Source: Acidobacteriota bacterium (GTDB lineage: Bacteria; Acidobacteriota; Terriglobia; Terriglobales; Acidobacteriaceae). Taken from it: a stretch of DNA of 8,563 nucleotides. The notes below the pieces were generated by a model. The model made no database searches. It was not told where the DNA came from and saw only the letters and a list, made by a program, of their open reading frames with translations. The stretch is from assembly GCA_021799945.1 (NCBI GenBank), contig JAJYZK010000116.1, positions 1-8,563 on the forward strand, written 5' to 3'. The position numbers and the translations under genes were made by a program. Each line of letters begins with the position of its first letter. The stretch's first letter is position 1. Positions 1 to 3,887 of this stretch are shown one piece after another.

Positions 1-156
1 GTCGCTGCCGTGGCAGGCCGCGCAATTCGCGGCGAAGATGGCGGCGCCGCCCGCGCTTTTTGGCTGCTGCGCCACAGCCGGCCACGCGCATGAGGAAGCG
101 GCCAGCAGAGCGGCGGCGCAGCGGGCCGTACATGCAGATCGAAGAGGGCGGGTCAT
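1..156 (-). CDS. Exported c-type cytochrome, N-terminal part (runs off the left edge)
   Basis: Reading leftward on the minus strand from the ATG at 156-154 gives 52 residues with no stop before the window edge. Residues 1-12 are basic (MTRPLRS...). Residues 13-29 form an Ala/Leu-rich hydrophobic core ending in AVA followed by QQP, a good signal peptidase I site. Residues 41-50 read FAANCAACHG, a CxxCH haem c attachment motif (Cys45, Cys48, His49; bases 24-10). In class I cytochromes c the haem site lies near the mature N-terminus in a segment of the form xFxxxCxxCHG, as here. The mature protein should therefore be periplasmic or membrane-associated and carry electrons. The rest of the gene, and so the subfamily or any fused domain, lies outside the window. 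An in-frame ATG at 186-184 would add 10 residues. Neither start has a clear Shine-Dalgarno sequence; 156 is preferred because it gives a compact signal peptide. Confidence 0.8.
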   Translation of the reverse strand, partial: MTRPLRSACTARCAAALLAASSCAWPAVAQQPKSAGGAAIFAANCAACHGSD

Positions 157-167
157 GGGCGGGTCAT
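146..167. repeat. Exact 11-bp tandem duplication at the cytochrome start codon
   Basis: GGGCGGGTCAT occurs twice head to tail (146-156 and 157-167). On the minus strand each copy supplies an ATG. The upstream ATG (167-165) is in another frame and reaches TGA after four codons. That TGA overlaps the ATG of the cytochrome (156-154) as ATGA. Confidence 0.8.
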
Positions 168-277
168 GGCGTCGGGCTTGCGGCATCCGTGGTTCGCTCA
201 GGGGATCGTTCAGGTCTGCGCAGCCGCCCGAGCACTGCGGAAAGGAGTTCCCGGGGCGCGGCCGGAAATTCCTTTGA

Positions 278-305
278 ATCGTATGAAATCCGGAGATTTT
301 GTCAA
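278..305 (-). promoter_or_regulatory. Candidate sigma70-type promoter for the leftward cytochrome gene
   Basis: On the minus strand a perfect -35 TTGACA (305-300) is followed after 16 nt by TACGAT (283-278), which matches TATAAT at four of six positions including TA...AT. Transcription would start near 271, leaving a leader of roughly 115 nt before the ATG at 156. Its -35 overlaps that of the rightward promoter. Confidence 0.45.
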
Positions 306-327
306 GATTTTTCCCGATCCATAAGAT
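299..327 (+). promoter_or_regulatory. Candidate sigma70-type promoter for the RraA-like gene
   Basis: TTGTCA (299-304, five of six matches to TTGACA) is followed after an optimal 17-nt spacer by TAAGAT (322-327, four of six). The predicted start near 334 leaves a leader of about 114 nt before the start codon at 448. The local AT-rich patch stands out from the GC-rich surroundings. Confidence 0.45.
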
Positions 328-370
328 AGTGCGTGAAGTTTATCAGGAAAGCGATCCTTGAATATACGCA

Positions 371-382
371 GGACAATTGTCC
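371..382. promoter_or_regulatory. Perfect 12-bp palindrome, possible operator
   Basis: GGACAATTGTCC is a perfect dyad between the predicted rightward transcription start and the RraA-like gene. A site at about +37 to +48 could bind a dimeric repressor. The half-site TTGTCC resembles the TTGTCA at the shared -35 region. I cannot assign a regulator. As RNA it would form only a 4-bp hairpin. Confidence 0.35.
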
Positions 383-416
383 GGGGTTGAGGCCGAGCGT
401 CTGTCTCCGCCGGCTC

Positions 417-435
417 TCGGGACAAGCCATCCCGA
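417..435 (+). promoter_or_regulatory. Hairpin adjoining the ribosome binding site of the RraA-like gene
   Basis: TCGGGA (417-422) pairs perfectly with TCCCGA (430-435) across a 7-nt loop. The stem ends one base before AGGAG (437-441), which lies 6 nt upstream of the TTG start at 448. The hairpin could affect ribosome access, or may simply be a stable leader element. Confidence 0.35.
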
Positions 436-447
436 AAGGAGAAAACA

Positions 448-1269
448 TTGAACATCATCCACTGCCTGCGCCGGAGCCTCCGGGCGCGGGCCCGCATCCG
501 GGCCGCGGCGATGGTTTTGGCCGCCGTTGGGGCCGCCGCCGCATGTTGCGCCCTCGTGCTGTATGGCCAGGCGACCTCATCGCCCTCCGGGGGCCAGGAC
601 GAGGAACAACGGCTGGACCACGATCCGGCCGCGCTTCTGGACGGATATCGGCACGTCGAAGTGGCGTCGGTGGCCGACGCCGAAGAGCAACTGACGAGCC
701 GCCGCATCTACCTTTCGCACCGGATGCGGCCGATCTTTCCGACAAAATTCGTCGGATACGCGCTCACCGTTCGCCTGGTGAAACAGGAAAATCACGATCC
801 GCACGCGCTGGACGGCATGCTCATTGCGATCGATCAGGGCGGCAAGGATTCGGTCTACGTCATGTCCGTGGAGGACGGCGCCGACATCGCGGGCATGGGG
901 GGCCTGATGGGCGCGGCGATGGCGGCCCGGGACTTCGCCGGCGCGGTCATCGAGGGCGGCGTGCGGGACACCGCATACCTCACCAAGATTCAGTTTCCCG
1001 TGTACGCAACCGGCATCGTTCCGTCCACCTCCGTGGGGCATTACCGGTTCGCCGGCTCGCAGATTGCGGTCGATTGCGGAGGGGTAACGGTGAATGCCGG
1101 CGACATTGTGGCGGCGGATATGGACGGAGTGGCGATCGTTCCGAAGAAGGATGCCGTCAAGGTGCTCCTGCGCGCCAGGCAACTCGATTTTCAGGAACAT
1201 TCCATGTACGCGTGGATCGAAAAAACGAAGTCCATCGAAGAGGCGGTGCGGCAGTTCGGCCGATTGTAG
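448..1269 (+). CDS. RraA-family (HMG/CHA aldolase-fold) protein with N-terminal export or anchor segment
   Basis: This 273-residue protein starts at TTG 448, chosen because AAAGGAG at 435-441 sits 6 nt upstream. Residues 1-18 are strongly basic and residues 19-40 are hydrophobic (AMVLAAVGAAAACCALVLYG), followed by a polar linker (41-60), so the rest should lie outside the cytoplasm or be membrane-tethered. The Cys33-Cys34 pair lacks a good lipobox. Residues 63-270 match the RraA fold: a GGLMGAAMAA helix (151-160), then GAVIEGGVRD (165-174), whose Arg-Asp pair (173-174) corresponds to the catalytic/metal-site pair of 4-hydroxy-4-methyl-2-oxoglutarate aldolases, then GVTVNAGDIVAADMDGVAIVP (two segments, 212-221 and 222-232), the usual closing motif. 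Related proteins are metal-dependent aldolases or oxaloacetate decarboxylases; E. coli RraA instead inhibits RNase E. The retained Arg-Asp favours an enzyme. The substrate is unknown. It is divergent from the cytochrome gene. Confidence 0.85.
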   Translation: MNIIHCLRRSLRARARIRAAAMVLAAVGAAAACCALVLYGQATSSPSGGQDEEQRLDHDPAALLDGYRHVEVASVADAEEQLTSRRIYLSHRMRPIFPTKFVGYALTVRLVKQENHDPHALDGMLIAIDQGGKDSVYVMSVEDGADIAGMGGLMGAAMAARDFAGAVIEGGVRDTAYLTKIQFPVYATGIVPSTSVGHYRFAGSQIAVDCGGVTVNAGDIVAADMDGVAIVPKKDAVKVLLRARQLDFQEHSMYAWIEKTKSIEEAVRQFGRL

Positions 1270-1346
1270 CGGCGCACTCCAGATAGGTTGCCATCGCGGC
1301 TCCGGTCAATGCCGGCAGGAAGGCGGCCGCAACGGCTGCCCGGGCG

Positions 1347-1388
1347 CCGCTCGTTGGGGATTTCTCTCCCCGGTTCGGCGCCGAGCGG
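1347..1388 (+). other. Nested inverted repeat downstream of the RraA-like gene
   Basis: CCGCTCG (1347-1353) pairs with CGAGCGG (1382-1388). Inside it, GGGGA (1356-1360) can pair with TCCCC (1367-1371) over a 6-nt loop. No T-run follows, so it is not a canonical intrinsic terminator. It could protect the 3' end of the upstream transcript or be part of a larger structured RNA. Confidence 0.3.
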
Positions 1389-1463
1389 TTCCGAACCAAA
1401 CTGATAACCCGTGCGACCTGTTCCCTTCGGCGGGCGGGAGGGCGCGAATCTCCTCCAGAGATA

Positions 1464-1535
1464 TCCCGAAGCGGGAGACGAAAGATCCAAAGCCCATCCG
1501 GGTGAGTCCGCTGGGTATCTACGCGAGCAGCGTAG
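1464..1535 (+). other. Cluster of short perfect hairpins (possible structured RNA core)
   Basis: TCCCG-AAG-CGGGA (1464-1476) is a 5-bp stem. CTACGC (1519-1524) pairs with GCGTAG (1530-1535) around GAGCA, a 6-bp stem. Between them CCCA (from about 1493) can pair with TGGG (1512-1515). The surrounding purine-rich single-stranded stretches (GACGAAAGATCCAAAG) resemble riboswitch or ribozyme joining regions, but no family signature is clear. Confidence 0.25.
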
Positions 1536-1871
1536 GCTCCGCAGCTATGTAAGCCATGTAAATAGAGTGGCTCGCCCCTCCCTCCCGCGCTTCCGGCGCA
1601 GCCCGAAGGCCGACCGCTGGGTCAAGGGCAGAGGAGCGGCCTCCCGGCGGAGAAGCGGTAGAACCGGCGCCGCAAGAAGGGGGCGGCGCAGCGGACCGGG
1701 CGGACCTGCCGGCCAGCGCAGGGTGTTACGCGATTTGTAGGCCACCGGCTTTTCGGAGATACTTGGAACATAGGCTTTCCAGGGAATCTCCCCGCTCCGG
1801 GACAAGCGGCTGGCGCGCTCCGCGTATCCCTGTTGGCCAGTTCCCGTCGGGCGGAAGTTTAGCTGCGTAAA

Positions 1872-1910
1872 AGTTGATTCGAACAAATTTATCTCAACTA
1901 GAAATTTTTT
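1872..1910 (+). promoter_or_regulatory. AT-rich control region: dyad, weak promoter or terminator
   Basis: AGTTGA (1872-1877) and TCAACT (1894-1899) form a 6-bp inverted repeat with a 16-nt spacer, followed by AGAAA and T6 (1905-1910). Read as RNA this is a weak, AT-rich terminator-like hairpin. Read as DNA, TTGATT (1874-1879) and TAGAAA (1899-1904) could be poorly spaced (19 nt) -35 and -10 boxes with the dyad as an operator. The sequence alone does not decide between these. Confidence 0.25.
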
Positions 1911-1923
1911 GGCTAACGAACTC

Positions 1924-1970
1924 CGGGCATGTGCTATCAAAGAAAGTAGCTCCTCAGCACAAATTGCCCG
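1924..1970 (+). other. 12-bp bulged hairpin in the leader of the small membrane-protein gene
   Basis: CGGGCATGTGCT (1924-1935) pairs with AGCACA (1956-1961), a 3-nt AAT bulge, then TGCCCG (1965-1970), leaving a 20-nt loop (1936-1955). All 12 pairs are Watson-Crick. The loop contains AGCTCCTC, an anti-Shine-Dalgarno-like string. The hairpin ends about 50 nt upstream of the likely start codon, so it would lie in the 5' leader. No T-run follows it, which argues against a terminator. Confidence 0.45.
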
Positions 1971-2022
1971 CGGCCGATGTGGCGGCGCGGCGCACCGGGG
2001 CAACCAGCGAGAAAAGGTGACT

Positions 2023-2421
2023 GTGAGTTCGTGGTGCACAAATCGCGCTCGATTCTCCCGCCTCGACTTGTTGCTGTTGGGTGTGGCTCTGGCGGTATTC
2101 GCCTGGGGTTTGCAGTACAAGCTTTCCCTCTACGATTCCCCTCAATCCTCCTCGCGCGATGTGGTCCAAGCCAAGCTCCTGTCCAAAGAGGAGCAATCCA
2201 AGCCGGGCGGCGAACTGATCGCCGTGGCTCTGCGAGCTGCGGCCTATGCGCGATGCGCCGTGCTGGAGACGCTGCTCCTGGCGTCATCGTTGCTTCTTCT
2301 GCGCCTGCAACGCCGGCCTTCGACGCCGGTTGGGGAGGCCGCGGGGGTTCGGCCCGGTCCGCTCCGCCCGCACCGGGGCCTACCCGCGTTCTTCTTCCGT
2401 CCCCCTCCCATTTTTTCCTGA
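2023..2421 (+). CDS. Small two-helix membrane protein of unknown function
   Basis: From GTG 2023 the frame gives 132 residues. AAGG at 2014-2017 is spaced 5 nt from this start; GTG 2017 is the in-frame alternative, and a TTG at 1909 is less likely because it would add an unconvincing N-terminus. Residues 10-13 are basic/polar (RFSR). Residues 14-32 form a hydrophobic helix (LDLLLLGVALAVFAWGLQY), followed by KLSLYDSPQSS and a charged stretch (AKLLSKEEQ). Residues 79-95 form a second helix (AVLETLLLASSLLLLRL) followed by RR. The segment after residue 99 is Pro/Gly/Arg-rich with no evident fold. The LQYKLSLYD segment reminds me of short hypothetical membrane proteins of Acidobacteriota, but I cannot verify that. 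The gene lies 176 bp upstream of the efflux operon on the same strand. An accessory role is possible but unproven. Confidence 0.55.
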   Translation: MSSWCTNRARFSRLDLLLLGVALAVFAWGLQYKLSLYDSPQSSSRDVVQAKLLSKEEQSKPGGELIAVALRAAAYARCAVLETLLLASSLLLLRLQRRPSTPVGEAAGVRPGPLRPHRGLPAFFFRPPPIFS

Positions 2422-2597
2422 ACATTCCCGCGCATTGAGCGTGACGCCGGGCGCCGACGCGGCGCTGGACGCGCCAATCGGGAAATCCGGCACACGACCG
2501 CGGCATGCCCCGGCGCGCGTTGCGCTCCTGGTCTCCGGCCTACCGTGTCCGGTTCAAGCCATCCGTCATTCCAACAAGAATAGGTGCATCCGAAGAT

Positions 2598-3887
2598 ATG
2601 CGAAAGCGTCTCTTGTTCCTGATCACAGCATGCGTCGTCCTTGGCTTGTTCGCGTTTCTGATTGTGCGTTCGCGGCGGCAAGGATCGGTGGAGGCAGCTC
2701 CTGAGCCGCCGGCCGCACAAGTAAGCCCTGCGCAGATCGGCTCCATCTCCCACATTCTCACCCTGGCGGCTCAGTTCCAGCCCTACCAGATCGTGGATGT
2801 GCATCCCAAGGTCTCCGGCTTCATCGAGCATATCTATGTCGATATCGGCGACAAGGTGCACGCCGGGGAGACGCTGGCCATTCTGGAGGTCCCCGAGCTG
2901 GCCGCGCAGTTGAAGTCCACGGTGGCCGAGGTGCGCAAGAGCCAGGACGATGTAACCCGGGCGGAGCATGAAGTGAGCCGGGCGGAGGCGCTCTACGCCG
3001 CCAAGCACGCGGACAACGTGCGCATGCAGGCCACCGCGCAGGCCGAGCCGGGGCTGATCGCGCAGCAGGAGCTGGACGATACGCAGGCAGCCGATCTGGC
3101 CGCCGCGTCGGAAGTGGACGCCGCGAAGGCCGCCCTTGCCGCCGCGCGGGGCGGCTCCGCCGTGGCCGATGCCGACAGTGAGCGGGTCGCAGCGATTCAG
3201 GGGTACACCAACGTCGTGGCTCCCCTGGACGGAGTGATTACCTGGCGCTACGCCGACACCGGAGCCCTGATCCAGTCCGGCACGGGCACCAACAATCAGG
3301 CGCTGCCGATCGTGAAGCTGGCGCAAAGCGGTTTGCTGCGCCTGCGCATGCCCATTCCGGAAGACGCCGTGCGGTATGTCCATATCGGCGATGAAATGCA
3401 GATCCGGGTCAACGATCTGGACCGTTCGTTTGTCGGCAAGGTGGTCCGCTTTACCCGCAGCGTGGATTTCGAAACCAGAACCATGCAGACCGAGGTGGAC
3501 GTGGAGAACAAGGATCTGACTCTGGATCCGGGCATGTACGCGAACGTCAATTTCATCCTGGCGCATGCCGAGAATGTGCTCACCATTCCCGTGGAGGCGC
3601 TGGTGCTCACCGGGAACCCCGTGGTGGGACACCATTACGTCGTGTACACGCTCGACGCCTCCAATCATGTCCACATCCGTCAGGTGGACGTGGGCTTGCA
3701 GGGGTCCAGCCTGGCCCAGATCAAGGCCGGCCTGGCGACCGGAGACCGGGTGATTGTCGGCGGACAGGCGAAATATCAGGACAGCGAGGCGGTGACCCCT
3801 GTTCTGGCGCCGCGGCCCGCCAACGACGTTACCCGGATGCAGGGGGGCACGGTGGATATGACCGAGGATCAGGGTCAGGAGGACTAA
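2598..3887 (+). CDS. RND efflux periplasmic adaptor (HlyD/AcrA-type membrane fusion protein)
   Basis: This 429-residue protein bridges an RND pump and a TolC-type channel in the periplasm. Residues 5-23 form an N-terminal membrane anchor. The first half of the lipoyl domain is at about 65-98 (VHPKVSGFIEHIYVDIGD...GETLAILEV), and an Ala-rich charged helical hairpin spans about 99-200. The second lipoyl half (TNVVAPLDGVITWRYADTGALI) starts at 204. Beta-barrel and membrane-proximal domains follow (about 240-400, including VEALVL and GLATGDRVIVGG). A polar acidic tail ends the protein. Length and order are typical. The ATG at 2598 is preferred because it directly precedes the anchor. An ATG at 2505 would add 31 basic residues with no sense as a signal, although 2598 itself has only weak Shine-Dalgarno matches (GAAG, AGGTG). 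The stop codon overlaps the permease start (TAATG). Confidence 0.93.
   Translation: MRKRLLFLITACVVLGLFAFLIVRSRRQGSVEAAPEPPAAQVSPAQIGSISHILTLAAQFQPYQIVDVHPKVSGFIEHIYVDIGDKVHAGETLAILEVPELAAQLKSTVAEVRKSQDDVTRAEHEVSRAEALYAAKHADNVRMQATAQAEPGLIAQQELDDTQAADLAAASEVDAAKAALAAARGGSAVADADSERVAAIQGYTNVVAPLDGVITWRYADTGALIQSGTGTNNQALPIVKLAQSGLLRLRMPIPEDAVRYVHIGDEMQIRVNDLDRSFVGKVVRFTRSVDFETRTMQTEVDVENKDLTLDPGMYANVNFILAHAENVLTIPVEALVLTGNPVVGHHYVVYTLDASNHVHIRQVDVGLQGSSLAQIKAGLATGDRVIVGGQAKYQDSEAVTPVLAPRPANDVTRMQGGTVDMTEDQGQED

Larger units (their letters stand above)
1270..2022. other. Long non-coding interval with several inverted repeats
   Basis: No reading frame here on either strand gives a protein-like sequence; the open frames are Arg/Pro/Gly-rich, as expected from GC-rich non-coding DNA. 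The interval holds several stem-forming repeats (listed separately). It also has palindromes such as GGTTCCGAACC (1387-1397). GCCGGCAGG (1311-1319) is the exact complement of CCTGCCGGC further on (within about 1705-1716). Its right end, from about 1865, becomes AT-rich and probably carries the control region of the next gene. It may contain a structured RNA or 5' leader, but I could not match it to a known family. Confidence 0.5.

Noticed and set aside
333..1286. Overlapping frame of 317 codons across the RraA-like gene on the same strand.
   Set aside because: Its translation is Arg/Gly-rich low complexity. The RraA frame has clear family motifs and a good ribosome binding site.
1485..1720. 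Cobalamin-riboswitch-like fragments: CCGCAGCTATGTAAGCC near 1538-1554 and GGACCTGCCGGCC near 1705-1717.
   Set aside because: They loosely resemble the B12 core and B12 box, but the GGGAA and GGTG...AATCCGG elements are missing, the fragments are about 150 nt apart, and the downstream genes are not cobalamin genes. GC-rich chance similarity is likely; an Rfam covariance search would settle it.
1411..1740. Possible group II intron, because GTGCGACC at 1411 resembles an intron 5' end.
   Set aside because: No domain V sequence, no intron-encoded reverse transcriptase and no interrupted gene are present.
1876..1884. GATTCGAAC resembling a tRNA T-loop.
   Set aside because: The flanking bases cannot form the T stem, and no acceptor, D or anticodon arms are found around it.
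1545..2120. Minus-strand frame of 191 codons in the non-coding interval.
   Set aside because: No domain, no hydrophobic pattern, no ribosome binding site, and a composition change midway that follows the local base composition.
2505..2597. Upstream ATG at 2505 as the start of the adaptor.
   Set aside because: It would put 31 basic, non-hydrophobic residues before the membrane anchor, while the ATG at 2598 gives the standard short basic N-terminus plus anchor.
2244..3674. Long antisense open frame (476 codons) opposite the adaptor gene.
   Set aside because: It is an antisense shadow of GC-rich coding sequence with His/Gly/Arg-rich composition, and it spans an intergenic region without any sign of a start site.
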